Shown: positions 44,381 to 53,244 of the stretch, piece after piece
How the letters are laid out: each line of letters begins with the position of its first letter
How positions within the stretch are numbered: the first letter of the stretch is position 1
From: DTKD01 sp050948905
Lineage (GTDB): Bacteria > Armatimonadota > UBA5829
Length of the DNA: 64,000 bases
Assembly: GCA_050948905.1 (NCBI GenBank)
Contig: JBMNES010000001.1
Coordinates: 2,604,001-2,668,000, forward strand
Direction of reading: 5' to 3'
Made by a program: the position numbers and the translations under genes
Notes under the pieces: model-generated
Databases searched by the model: none
Told to the model about the DNA's origin: nothing
The model's input: only the letters and a program-made list of their open reading frames with translations

Positions 44381-44440
44381 GCACCGTTGTGTTGTTAATT
44401 TGGCCCGCTGTCATAAAATGCGAACAATTCACTTATGGTC

Positions 44441-44469
44441 TTGTCAGGGTGGCTGCGGAGTGATATAAT
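44441..44469 (+). promoter_or_regulatory. Sigma70-type promoter for tRNA-Ala
   Basis: Plus strand: -35 TTGTCA at 44441-44446, -10 TATAAT at 44464-44469, 17-bp spacing. Start of transcription near 44476, 7 nt before the mature tRNA 5' end. Confidence 0.8.
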
Positions 44470-44482
44470 TTAGCGGTGATAT

Positions 44483-44558
<76 letters not shown>

Positions 44559-44577
44559 TATTATGGACAATCTCAAC

Positions 44578-44612
44578 GACTCCCTGCGATATGCAGCGGG
44601 GTCTTTTCTTTT
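44578..44612 (+). terminator. Intrinsic terminator after tRNA-Ala
   Basis: GACTCCCTGC pairs with GCAGCGGGGTC (one bulged C, one G-T pair) around a short loop, followed by TTTTCTTTT (44604-44612). It starts 19 nt after the encoded CCA and ends 8 bp before the facing HPP gene. Confidence 0.85.
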
Positions 44613-44620
44613 CAGATGTA

Positions 44621-45118
44621 TTATCCCTCGCCGCCAGCGACTCTTATCCGGCGGAGGATTTCACCTAAAAGGGCTACTACCAGAATCCCGACTGCCAGAT
44701 CGGCCACGTCTATCCACTTTCTTTGAAACCCGCCCATCGTTATCAGTAGCGTAGTTGCTGCGGCGGGGGCGTGGGCGGCCTTGAAAATCACCTGGCCTGC
44801 CAGAGTCAGTGTGACTGCAATTACCGAGGCCCACATTCTGCCGGGGCTGACGTGATGGATTACAAACACGGAGTCCGCACCGTTCAGGCCTAAGGCGATT
44901 ATCGCGAAATATCCTGCTACAATTCCGACAAAATGCCCTACAAGAGTATTGTAGAGCTTGGACATACGAAGCGATGGGGCCTCTGCCTGTAAAAAAGCAG
45001 TCGGCCCCAGACTTGGAAACAACCACACCTGACCAGTAACGATCGCAAGCATCCCAGGCACCAGCATCAGTACCCCCGATACCAGCGGTGCCCAGACTAC
45101 ATTGGGCAGGCGTTTCAC
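44621..45118 (-). CDS. HPP family membrane protein
   Basis: 165 residues with four to five helices. Family blocks: LFPSLGPTAFLQAE near residue 33, NTLVGHFVGIVAGYFAII, and AAHAPAAATTLLITMGG, where the usual HPP motif reads HAP. Plant and cyanobacterial HPP-family relatives have been described as nitrite transporters. ATG start overlapping the DUF488 gene by 4 bp, as the third gene after nitric-oxide reductase, which makes a link to nitrite or NO handling plausible (inference). Confidence 0.82.
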   Translation of the reverse strand: MKRLPNVVWAPLVSGVLMLVPGMLAIVTGQVWLFPSLGPTAFLQAEAPSLRMSKLYNTLVGHFVGIVAGYFAIIALGLNGADSVFVIHHVSPGRMWASVIAVTLTLAGQVIFKAAHAPAAATTLLITMGGFQRKWIDVADLAVGILVVALLGEILRRIRVAGGEG

Positions 45119-45471
45119 GCCGCAGTCAGCGCGTGCTCAATGAAATCCTTGAGCACTACCGCGGCGTTGTGCTCCGTGTCATGAGCAGAGTAGACAAATG
45201 TGACATCACCTTCAGCTACAATCTCCCGCAGCTTCTGCACGGGTTCAGGGTTGTGTTTCAGTTCCTCCCAATATCGACTCCGAAACTCCTCCCACTTTTC
45301 AGGGTCATGTCCAAACCACGTTCGCAGTTCCGGAGTCGGGGCGATGTCCTTGAGCCACAAATCTAAAGCGGCTCGCTCCTTGCTGATACCCCGGGGCCAC
45401 AGTCGTTCGACCAGGACCCGTTTTCCATCCGACGGCTCCACCGGATCGTAGACTCGATGCAGTTTGATCAT
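45115..45471 (-). CDS. DUF488 (YeaO-like) protein
   Basis: 118 residues. Near full-length DUF488: KLHRVYDPVEPSDGKRVLVE, LWPRGISKERAALDLWLK, IAPTPELRTWFGHDPEKWEE and VTFVYSAHDTEHNAAVVL. Small soluble protein of unknown biochemical role. ATG start 5 bp after the nitric-oxide reductase stop and overlapping the HPP gene by 4 bp, so co-expression is expected. Confidence 0.9.
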   Translation of the reverse strand: MIKLHRVYDPVEPSDGKRVLVERLWPRGISKERAALDLWLKDIAPTPELRTWFGHDPEKWEEFRSRYWEELKHNPEPVQKLREIVAEGDVTFVYSAHDTEHNAAVVLKDFIEHALTAA

Positions 45472-45476
45472 CTCGA

Positions 45477-47792
45477 TCAGTTCCCCTCGTATATTTGCAC
45501 CAGTTCTTCTGTCTCTTCATCCGGCTCCACGTGACCGTATCTGTTTCTTTCGATCCACATCCGCAGGGCCAGATAGACTATGGGCAATATACCCGCCACA
45601 ATGAAAATCGTATCACCGGGCAGCCTCAGCCATTCGAGAATCCTGACCGCGGGCTGCTGGAAGAATGTCGGCTGACGAGCAAACCAGTAGCCATTGGTGA
45701 AACTGCTGAATAACTGTATCGTACCTATCGGCACCAAATTGACAAAGACCATCCAGGCAAGACCGATATTAAGACCCCAGAACGAGGTCGCCATCGCGAT
45801 CTCGCTTTTTCTGTCCGGCGGAATAAAATATCTGGCCGCAAACATAAAAAACCCAATCGCCAGCATACCATATACGCCCATTAAAGCAGCATGGGCGTGA
45901 TTGGCGGTAAATTGTGTGCCGATTTCGTAGTAGCTGACGATAGGCAAATTAATAAGGAATCCGAATATTCCCGCCCCCAGGAAGTTCCAGAAACCGACCG
46001 CTATTAAGAACATAACCGCCCACTTATGCGGAAATTGTCTGGCCGGAGTACACATCGCGCACTCCTCCTGTTTATAGCTGCCCAGTTGTATAAACCGCCA
46101 CGCCTCAAACGTGAGAAGCAGAAGAGGTATTACCTCCATAGCGGAGAAAAACGCGCCTAACGACATATGCGCTGCGGGCGCGCCGCTGAAGTAAAGATGG
46201 TGCATGGTGCCGATTACGCCGCCTACTGAATATAGAATAATATCTATATAGACAACCAAAGTGGCGTTTCTCGGCTTGACCACACCCAATACTACGAATA
46301 TGTAAGCCACCATAATCGTGGTGAACAGCTCCAAAAAGTCCTCGACCCAGAGGTGCACGACCCAGAACCTCCAGAAATCCACCACCACAAAGTCGCTCAT
46401 CTTGCCGTAAACCATCCCGACAGAGTAGAACACCGGGATCGATATGGCACTGAACAAGAATAGATACGGCAGATTGCCAGGGTGTTCTGAGGCAAGCCTG
46501 TTGCGCAAACCGCGTATCAGGATGATCACCCAGATCACCATCCCAGCAGTTAACAGCGCTTGCCATAGCCTGCCTAAATCGAGATACTCCCAGCCCTGCG
46601 CGCCTATCCACCACCAGGGCCCGGTTATGCCGAGTAAATTTTTAAGCGCAGCGGCTTCACCCAGCAGACTTCCTACCACAACCAACACCACCGCCGCAAA
46701 TAAGCCTATGGTGAGTTTGTCCTGGTGTTTCGGTTCACGGCGGGCGATAAGGGCGGCAAGGAAGATCCCCATCGCCAGATATGCTGTGGCCACAAAGAAG
46801 ATAGCCACTTGCACGTGCCACATTCGGGAGAGATTGTATGGCAGCAGTTTGGATAAGTTGAGGCCGTAGAAACCTGCTGGCTCGGCGTGATAGTGAGCAT
46901 TTACACCTCCCAGCAGCCCCTGCACCAAAAACAAGCCAGCGACGACAAGGAAATACCACGCGGTGGCTCTCTGAGACGGAGTCAGTTTGACATCCTCCGG
47001 CGGTCGGAATTTGGCGACCTGATCCGGCGCTTCTTCGTCGTAGCGCTGCCACCCAAGCTCTGAATATTTGCCGAATATAAACAAAACAATGCCTATGCCG
47101 CCGAGCAGGGCTATAAGGCTATAGACGCTCCAGATAAACGCGTCCGCTGTCGGAGCGTTACCGACCAGCTTTTCGCCGGGCCAGTTATTTGTAAACGAAT
47201 AATTTCTACCGGGTCGATTGGCCGCAGACACCCACGCAGCCCATGAGAAATACGCCGTGAGCTTGTCGACCTCTGCCGGCTTCAGTTCCGGCCTGCGCAG
47301 ACCTTCCTGCTCTTTGCCGAAAAACTTCGTATAATAAGTGCGCAGTTGCCCAAAGGCAAATGCCTGACCAGGGGTGTAAACAAGACTGTGGTTCGCCGGA
47401 TTATAAGCGTTGTGCTTAAATTCCTTTTTGACACGATCCTCCGCAGAGCCGCGATCTTCACCCTCTTTTGTGTAAAAATCAATTGCCGACACTGCAGACC
47501 TGTGAAGATACTCCGCCGTGAAATCCGGCCCGAGATAGGCGCCGTGTCCGAACAGGGTTCCGAACTGCATCAATCCGTATTTTTGAAACAAGTGCTGTCC
47601 GGTCATAATATCTGTGCGTGTGAACAACACCTCGCCCTGTTCGTTGAGTACTTTGTCAGGAATTGGTGGCTTTGCGGAATAAAGGTACGCGGCCAATATT
47701 CCCAGCACAGCAAAACCAATAATAAACGTAAGAATTGCAACTTGCGCCCATATGCTGGATACCAACATTGGTTTTCTTTGAGTGGTTTCCAT
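45477..47792 (-). CDS. norZ: Quinol-dependent nitric-oxide reductase (single-subunit qNOR)
   Basis: 771 residues, normal for NorZ/qNorB: a NorC-like N-terminal extension fused to the 12-helix NorB core. It reduces 2 NO to N2O with electrons from quinol. Seen in order: helix 1 (about 14-36), the periplasmic TGQHLFQKYGLMQFGTLFGHG block, PYNLSRMWHVQVAIFF (heme histidine), HLWVEDFLELFTTIMVAY, MHHLYFSGAP (metal-ligand histidines), and NHAHAALMGVYGMLAIG near the end. The N-terminal part has no CxxCH heme-c site, which supports the quinol type. ATG start with GGAGG 5 nt upstream. No norD/norQ or NO-sensing regulator is adjacent. Confidence 0.93.
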   Translation of the reverse strand: METTQRKPMLVSSIWAQVAILTFIIGFAVLGILAAYLYSAKPPIPDKVLNEQGEVLFTRTDIMTGQHLFQKYGLMQFGTLFGHGAYLGPDFTAEYLHRSAVSAIDFYTKEGEDRGSAEDRVKKEFKHNAYNPANHSLVYTPGQAFAFGQLRTYYTKFFGKEQEGLRRPELKPAEVDKLTAYFSWAAWVSAANRPGRNYSFTNNWPGEKLVGNAPTADAFIWSVYSLIALLGGIGIVLFIFGKYSELGWQRYDEEAPDQVAKFRPPEDVKLTPSQRATAWYFLVVAGLFLVQGLLGGVNAHYHAEPAGFYGLNLSKLLPYNLSRMWHVQVAIFFVATAYLAMGIFLAALIARREPKHQDKLTIGLFAAVVLVVVGSLLGEAAALKNLLGITGPWWWIGAQGWEYLDLGRLWQALLTAGMVIWVIILIRGLRNRLASEHPGNLPYLFLFSAISIPVFYSVGMVYGKMSDFVVVDFWRFWVVHLWVEDFLELFTTIMVAYIFVVLGVVKPRNATLVVYIDIILYSVGGVIGTMHHLYFSGAPAAHMSLGAFFSAMEVIPLLLLTFEAWRFIQLGSYKQEECAMCTPARQFPHKWAVMFLIAVGFWNFLGAGIFGFLINLPIVSYYEIGTQFTANHAHAALMGVYGMLAIGFFMFAARYFIPPDRKSEIAMATSFWGLNIGLAWMVFVNLVPIGTIQLFSSFTNGYWFARQPTFFQQPAVRILEWLRLPGDTIFIVAGILPIVYLALRMWIERNRYGHVEPDEETEELVQIYEGN

Positions 47793-47942
47793 CCCTGCCT
47801 CCTACATATCAGCTTAGCAGCCTGACTTATACTACCCCAATTTCCAACAAATATGCACCTATGGACGAGCTATTTTTGCAGTTTGTGATTTCTGGGATGC
47901 GGGAATATGCCATACAGCTTAAGTAAGTTGGGGGAATGTGAG

Positions 47943-48878
47943 ATGCGCGCTGCGGTATTTGACCCGGATGCGGTTGGACAGGTTGTGATACGTGACGTGG
48001 ATATGCCGACTCTTAATCCATACGATGCGCTGGTGAAAGTAGCGGCTAGTTCTTTAACGCCGGCGGAGGAACGATATTCTCAATCGAAATGTACGCCTAC
48101 TCTGTTGGGCTGTGATGTTGCGGGAGTGGTCGAACAGGCTGCTACAGATGGCTCTGGGCCGAAACAAGGCGAGCGGGTGATTGGCCGAGTCCTGACAGGC
48201 TCGTGGGCGGAGTATGTAGCGGTTCCGACGAGGTCGCTTGCAATTTTGCCGGAGAATATCTCGTTTGAGCAGGGAGCTGCCTTGCCCACGTCAGCTTTGA
48301 CCGCTCTTTATTTGTTAGAATCTGCGGGCGCGATAATGGGACGCAAGGTTTTGATAACAGCGGCGAATGGCGCGGTCGGGCAATTCGCCTGCCAGATCGG
48401 TCGCATGATGGATGCGGTGGTTGTGGGGCAGGTGCGACGGCCGGAGCACATTGAACATGTAAGCAAGGCCGGAGCGGACCACGTTGTAGTGAGCGCGGAC
48501 GGCTCAGCCGCGCGTGAACTGGGGCCATATAAATTCATAGCGGAGGCAGTAGGAGGCGATGTGCTGGGTAATTGCCTGAGCGGAATGATCGCTGCAGATG
48601 GATTGTGCGCGGTATATGGCAGCATATCAGGCAAGGATACGACGTTTAACGTCTGGTCATTTATACCTCAAACACGAGCCTGGGTATATGCCTTTATTAT
48701 CAGCAACGAGTTCGACCGCAAGCCTGCTGGCGAGGGTCTTGGCCGTGTGATTCAACTGGTTGTCGACGGCCGATTACAGATACGCATCGGAATGCGCGAA
48801 AGCCTCGACAATATCGGAAGCGCGATTAAAGAACTCAACGAACACGGCGTTCTAGGGAAGGCGATAATTAATATGTAG
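47943..48878 (+). CDS. Zinc-independent MDR family oxidoreductase (quinone-reductase-like)
   Basis: 311 residues from ATG 47943 (GGGGG 8 nt upstream). Medium-chain dehydrogenase/reductase fold: a GroES-like N-domain with LGCDVAGVVEQ, then the nucleotide-binding AANGAVGQFACQIGRMM and a C-terminal SIKELNEHGVLGKAII segment common in quinone-reductase-like members. Zinc-ligand cysteines are absent. Probably an NADPH-dependent reductase of an unknown substrate. Divergent from the nitric-oxide reductase operon, with a 150-bp gap holding no clear regulator site. Confidence 0.85.
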   Translation: MRAAVFDPDAVGQVVIRDVDMPTLNPYDALVKVAASSLTPAEERYSQSKCTPTLLGCDVAGVVEQAATDGSGPKQGERVIGRVLTGSWAEYVAVPTRSLAILPENISFEQGAALPTSALTALYLLESAGAIMGRKVLITAANGAVGQFACQIGRMMDAVVVGQVRRPEHIEHVSKAGADHVVVSADGSAARELGPYKFIAEAVGGDVLGNCLSGMIAADGLCAVYGSISGKDTTFNVWSFIPQTRAWVYAFIISNEFDRKPAGEGLGRVIQLVVDGRLQIRIGMRESLDNIGSAIKELNEHGVLGKAIINM

Positions 48879-48934
48879 TGCACCACAAGCGGGCGGAGGC
48901 GTCGTCCCCCACCCGCATCAAGACGTGCAGCAGC

Positions 48935-49699
48935 CTAAGACGCCAGTTTTTCCGAGGCGATTTGGGCTGCTTTTTTGCCGGACAGAAGCATGCCTCCAAA
49001 GATCGGCCCCATACGGGGTGTGCCGAAGAATTGTGCTGTTGCCATTCCGGTCACGATGAGTCCGGGATAAATCTCTTTGGTGCCGTCTATTACCGCCCGC
49101 TCGCCCATTAGAGCGTTCATCGGCTCCTCGCCTTTAATGTTCAAAATGCCCCTCTTTGCAAGGCAGTTTGTGACTACAGCATCATGCCCGGTGCAGTCCA
49201 TGACGATCCGACTTTTGAATGTCAGCGGATCGACGTGTAGATTGGCTATCTGATAAGCCGTGTCATTGACCACCACGCCTGCCATCTCGCGATTGTCGTC
49301 AAAATGCACATCCTCAATGGAAAAGAAATTGAATATCTCAGCGCCGCAGTCTATTGCTTTTTTGATAAGCGCCGCCGCAAGACCAACAGAGGAGACGACG
49401 AGATAACCATCAAGTTCTTTGGCGTGAAGATCGAACTCGTCGAGGATGGGAGAAACAGATTTCTCCAGCACCACCCGGTTGAAACCCTTGCCGCCGCCCC
49501 AAATACCTCCGCCTGGGGACATTCGCTTCTCCATAATTGTCACTTTGTGACCCTGCTGGGCAAGAGTATATCCTGCCACCAAGCCGCTTGGCCCCGCACC
49601 GACGATAATCACGTCGGATTCGAGCGAGTTGTTGAGGGCGGTAAAGTAGTCTGTGACAATGAGACGTGTGACGTCTGAGTCGTTGATGTTTTCGATCAT
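48935..49699 (-). CDS. thi4: Thi4-type ADP-thiazole synthase (sulfide-dependent His form)
   Basis: 254 residues. It makes the thiazole precursor of thiamin from NAD and glycine. FAD-like nucleotide binding DVIIVGAGPSGLVAGYTLAQQG (28-49), MSPGGGIWGGG, and GPIFGGMLLSGKKAAQIA at the end. The residue that is the sulfur-donor cysteine in yeast Thi4 is a histidine here (H155 in ANLHVDPLT), as in archaeal and anaerobe-type enzymes that use free sulfide and turn over repeatedly. ATG start; the Shine-Dalgarno is inside a hairpin. A TPP riboswitch lies upstream. Confidence 0.94.
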   Translation of the reverse strand: MIENINDSDVTRLIVTDYFTALNNSLESDVIIVGAGPSGLVAGYTLAQQGHKVTIMEKRMSPGGGIWGGGKGFNRVVLEKSVSPILDEFDLHAKELDGYLVVSSVGLAAALIKKAIDCGAEIFNFFSIEDVHFDDNREMAGVVVNDTAYQIANLHVDPLTFKSRIVMDCTGHDAVVTNCLAKRGILNIKGEEPMNALMGERAVIDGTKEIYPGLIVTGMATAQFFGTPRMGPIFGGMLLSGKKAAQIASEKLAS

Positions 49700-49705
49700 G
49701 AGCTT

Positions 49706-49724
49706 CTCCTATGCGCTATAGGAG
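49706..49724 (-). promoter_or_regulatory. Shine-Dalgarno-sequestering hairpin of the thi4 leader
   Basis: A perfect 7-bp stem CTCCTAT / ATAGGAG with a five-base loop. The GGAG lies 6 nt before the thi4 ATG and is paired in the hairpin. It acts as the likely expression platform of the TPP riboswitch, blocking translation rather than terminating transcription. Confidence 0.75.
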
Positions 49725-49767
49725 GCGAGGCTGCGGCCGGGGCGTAAATCCCAAACGTATAGTTGTC

Positions 49768-49862
49768 CGCGTTTCCTACGCCGGTATTAACCGGATCAGG
49801 TTCGAAGGGATGAAGCGGTTCTGCCCACTTCTCTCAGCCGTGCTCAGCCAGCACCCCTAGCG
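49768..49862 (-). promoter_or_regulatory. TPP (THI-box) riboswitch aptamer
   Basis: Minus strand: GGCTGAGAGAAG early, then CCTTCGAACCTGATCCGG and TAATACCGGCGTAGGAA, the conserved CUGAGA and GAACCUGAUC...UAAUACC...CGUAGGAA elements in order and normal spacing. Thiamin pyrophosphate binding should reduce thi4 expression. Confidence 0.95.
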
Positions 49863-49879
49863 GTATTGTAATCGCTGCT

Positions 49880-49888
49880 ATTATAGCA
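49880..49888 (-). promoter_or_regulatory. Extended -10 promoter for the TPP riboswitch-thi4 transcript
   Basis: TGCTATAAT on the minus strand: a perfect -10 (49880-49885) with the TGn extension, no strong -35. Start of transcription near 49874, about 12 nt before the aptamer. Confidence 0.65.
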
Positions 49889-50001
49889 CAAACTGGCAGG
49901 CAGGGCGTTATATCATGTGACATGCGAGGGGGCTGTTAAGTCATTATGGCAGCGACACCGCATATCGTGGTAGAATTGAATAATTCACTGCAGAGGCTGG
50001 T

Positions 50002-53000
50002 ATGTTGGCTCGGAGAACTACAACATTCGTGGCACTTCTGCTGCTGGCTTTAATTTGCGCCAGGGCGTCTGTTTTTGGCGCGACTACCGAAAAGGCCCGC
50101 ATCCTTGACGACCTCATTGTAACACCCTCCAAGGCCTCGGCCTATGTTAAAACTAATCGCGCTGATCTTACCGAGTTGGCGCTTGATCTTGTGATTTATA
50201 AATGGGCCGCCGCAACAGTCGATATGCCCGCCGATATTAAAAACGCGGAGGCTGTGATAACAGCAGCATCTAATGTGTTGTCCGATGGGTTGGTTAACTG
50301 GGCGCAGGAGACGTTTTCAACCTCGGAAATCATAGGCCCGGCGGCTATTCCGGCAGATACGGTACGCGTGGCACAGCTTACGGAACTGCGCAGGCAGATT
50401 GGTATGGCGCTGGATTATCGTAACTCGTCGCCGATTCAATCAGTTAACGCGCTGACGAGCGTGTTGGATAAATCCAGAGAACTTCATCTCGACTTGACGG
50501 AGGCTCTGGTGTGCACGGTCCTGGGGCGGCAGTATCACTATGATATGTCGCGGTACCGGCTGGCTGAGGAGTGTTACGGCCGCGCGGGGTTGATATTCTC
50601 TGCGTATGATTGTGATGAGGCTGCTGCGATTGCTTATGACGAATACGGCAATCTCGGTGCGGAGATGGGCAGATGGCTGGTCGCAACGCAGAACTATAGC
50701 CTGGCTGCTCGATTATGGAATCAGTTGGCGAAGCAATATCCGGCTGAGAGCCGATATCGTCTGATGGCGGGCAGGGAGTTTATCCGCGCAAGCGAGGCCC
50801 AAAGCGCGGCCGGGGATACGCAGAAATCCTTAGAGCTCGTCAATGCCGGCCTCGATAAACTACGCGAAGCCGCCGCTATGACGAAGTCATACAACGAACT
50901 CATTAAAAACCTGATCACAGTCTCTAATCTATACCGCAGCCAGAATAATCTTCCTAAAGCCATAGAACTCCTTAACGCGGCGGCACGAGCGGGGGAGCAG
51001 TGCGATGATCCTTTGCTGGTGGCGCAGGTCCACGGCAGCTTATCGGCTGCATACAACGCCTCCAATCTGCCTGCCAGGGCGAAAGAAGAATCAGATAAAC
51101 GGGATAAAATCCTGACCGATGCGGGAAAATCCGCTGAATCTGCTTTAGTCAAACTCGGCTCAGATACCCCCGTGCCGAAAGATGAACAAGCGAAACTATT
51201 CACCATCACAGAACGAGGCGCTGATGCGCTGGTGCAGTTGGGCAAGAGCGATAAGGCTGCTGATATTTTGCTGAAATTGCTGGATGTATACAAACGAACA
51301 TCGCTTATAGATGGTCAGATAAGATGCCTCAGATCATTGGCTAACACATACGACACGCAAAAGAAATCGACTGACGCGCTTGCCAGGCGGATGGAAGCAG
51401 CTACACTGGCGCTTAAGACCAACAGAAAAGTGCTCGGCGCGGAGATTATGAGGGAGATGGTGCAGTCGTTTATTGATGTCGGCGACCTCGATAACGCACT
51501 TGATACTCTGGCTGAGTTTTGGAACATAATGGAGCAGTCCGGCAACGTGCGCGGAGCTGCCGATGTGTTGGAAGTCAGGGGGACTCTGCTTGCCAGCCAC
51601 GGCAGATATGAAGCTGCGGTGCAGGACTTCCAAAAGGCACTTGAGAGATATTCCACACAGGTCGGCGACCCCTGGGCGGCGGCTGGGGTATCCCTTAAAC
51701 TGGCAAGCGCATTAGACTCTTTGGACAAACCCGACGAGGCGGCCAGGGTGCTGGAAAAGGACCTGAAAGAGATTGAAACTCAGTATGCCGACGAGAATGT
51801 TGACCCAAATATCAGCCCGGAACGCGCCCGTTTAATGATGGGGTTATATCAGGAGTTGACGATAGCCTATATCCGTGATGACCGGGCCGACTCTGCGAAA
51901 AGCCTGCTATCCAGAGCACGTCATTACACTTGGGTAAGCGAGTTATTGTCCCGGCTTAGAGCTTCAACGGACAAGGCGGTGGCAGAGTTCGCCAAATCCG
52001 TTGATATCGTGGGCAGCGACCCTGCACAGGGATCCTCTACACAGACACTGAACGGCCCGACTTTATTGGCGGATAACTGGTCTGATTTTTCTTCCCGGAG
52101 TGCGATATTGCGTGAGCGTTACCCGGTTCAGTATAACGCGCTGCCGATTAACCCGCTGATCGAGCTATATAAATCCCGCAACAACCTGCCCAAAAAGGCG
52201 TTGATAGTCGAATATATGCTCACAAACCAATCCGCTTTCGCATTCGTGAGCGGTAGTGGAGTGTCGGAGGTGTGGGAATTGGATACGCCGGCCAAGAAGA
52301 TAATTTCTTTGGCGGCTGCACTGAGAAATCGAATCAAATCCTGCGAACAGAATCTCAGCGCTGGAATCCCGTTACCTCCAATTAACGACTGGCGAGAACC
52401 GGCATTCCTTGAGATCAAAGAGCCGCTGGTAGAGCTTTATAAGGCGTTGATACAGCCCATCTCGAAGTCCTTTTCGACAAGTCAGATACTGATGTTCGCC
52501 TTGCCTGAAGAGCTGACAGGCGTGCCAATACACGCGCTCATTTCAGCAGAATCCAATGGTGTGCCGAGATTCATGGTTCATGACTATGAAATAGGATACT
52601 TGGCTGAGGATATGCTTGGGGATCTGGTTAAAAAAGATACTCGACCGATAGAGCAAAACTCCGATAGGCTGGCTATTTTCGCCGACCCCGCCGGTGATCT
52701 GCCGGGCGCGCGCAAGGAAGCGACGATGCTAAGTAAGCTCTATTTTAACAGCCAGGTTTACGTCGGACAGCGAGCCACAGTCGCCAATTTTATTAAGGAG
52801 TGCGATAAAGCCAGCATATTGCACATCGCACTGCATTACGATATTGACGCCAATCCATCCAAATTCGTCCTGCAACTCGCTGGCGAGTCGGTTTCAAGCG
52901 CCGCAATAACCGTTCAGGAGTTGTCCGCCGTCACCAATCCGCATCTGCAGTTAGTCGTATTGTCGGCGTGTGATTCTGCTGCGTCTGCCGATCCGCTTGA

Positions 53001-53244
53001 GTCCGGACCTTCCCGCGCGGCGGAAGTTTTTTCTTTGATGGGAGCCAAATCCGTGTTGGGTGGGATATGGAAAGTGGCCGACGCCTCGACTTCTAACCTT
53101 ATGGGAGACTTCTACCGCACCTTAGTAAGAGGCAAGAGCCGCACCGGGGCTCTGCAAGCGGCTCAGGTGAAGATGATCTCCGAAAAGACCTACGCCCACC
53201 CGTTCTACTGGGCTTGCTTCGCAATGTATGGCGCTCCCTGGTAG
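50002..53244 (+). CDS. Exported TPR-CHAT (caspase-like peptidase) protein
   Basis: 1080 residues. Signal peptide (1-27, FVALLLLALICARASVFG). Tetratricopeptide-like helical repeats occupy about 130-690 (for example NNLPKAIELLNAAARAGEQ, GRYEAAVQDFQKALERY, KPDEAARVLEKDLKEIE). The C-terminal CHAT domain (about 780-1080) has ILHIALHYD with catalytic H945 and VVLSACDSA with catalytic C990, plus SVLGGIWKVAD and the usual FYRTLVRG. CHAT domains are caspase/separase-like cysteine peptidases, and the TPRs probably bind a partner. Export is unusual to consider for such a peptidase. GAGG lies 5 nt before ATG. No partner gene is adjacent. Confidence 0.88.
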   Translation: MLARRTTTFVALLLLALICARASVFGATTEKARILDDLIVTPSKASAYVKTNRADLTELALDLVIYKWAAATVDMPADIKNAEAVITAASNVLSDGLVNWAQETFSTSEIIGPAAIPADTVRVAQLTELRRQIGMALDYRNSSPIQSVNALTSVLDKSRELHLDLTEALVCTVLGRQYHYDMSRYRLAEECYGRAGLIFSAYDCDEAAAIAYDEYGNLGAEMGRWLVATQNYSLAARLWNQLAKQYPAESRYRLMAGREFIRASEAQSAAGDTQKSLELVNAGLDKLREAAAMTKSYNELIKNLITVSNLYRSQNNLPKAIELLNAAARAGEQCDDPLLVAQVHGSLSAAYNASNLPARAKEESDKRDKILTDAGKSAESALVKLGSDTPVPKDEQAKLFTITERGADALVQLGKSDKAADILLKLLDVYKRTSLIDGQIRCLRSLANTYDTQKKSTDALARRMEAATLALKTNRKVLGAEIMREMVQSFIDVGDLDNALDTLAEFWNIMEQSGNVRGAADVLEVRGTLLASHGRYEAAVQDFQKALERYSTQVGDPWAAAGVSLKLASALDSLDKPDEAARVLEKDLKEIETQYADENVDPNISPERARLMMGLYQELTIAYIRDDRADSAKSLLSRARHYTWVSELLSRLRASTDKAVAEFAKSVDIVGSDPAQGSSTQTLNGPTLLADNWSDFSSRSAILRERYPVQYNALPINPLIELYKSRNNLPKKALIVEYMLTNQSAFAFVSGSGVSEVWELDTPAKKIISLAAALRNRIKSCEQNLSAGIPLPPINDWREPAFLEIKEPLVELYKALIQPISKSFSTSQILMFALPEELTGVPIHALISAESNGVPRFMVHDYEIGYLAEDMLGDLVKKDTRPIEQNSDRLAIFADPAGDLPGARKEATMLSKLYFNSQVYVGQRATVANFIKECDKASILHIALHYDIDANPSKFVLQLAGESVSSAAITVQELSAVTNPHLQLVVLSACDSAASADPLESGPSRAAEVFSLMGAKSVLGGIWKVADASTSNLMGDFYRTLVRGKSRTGALQAAQVKMISEKTYAHPFYWACFAMYGAPW

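Noticed and set aside
44304..44432. Longer N-terminus for the TIM-barrel protein
   Set aside because: Would start upstream of a well-formed promoter (44352-44380) and lacks a Shine-Dalgarno; ATG 44303 has GGAGG.
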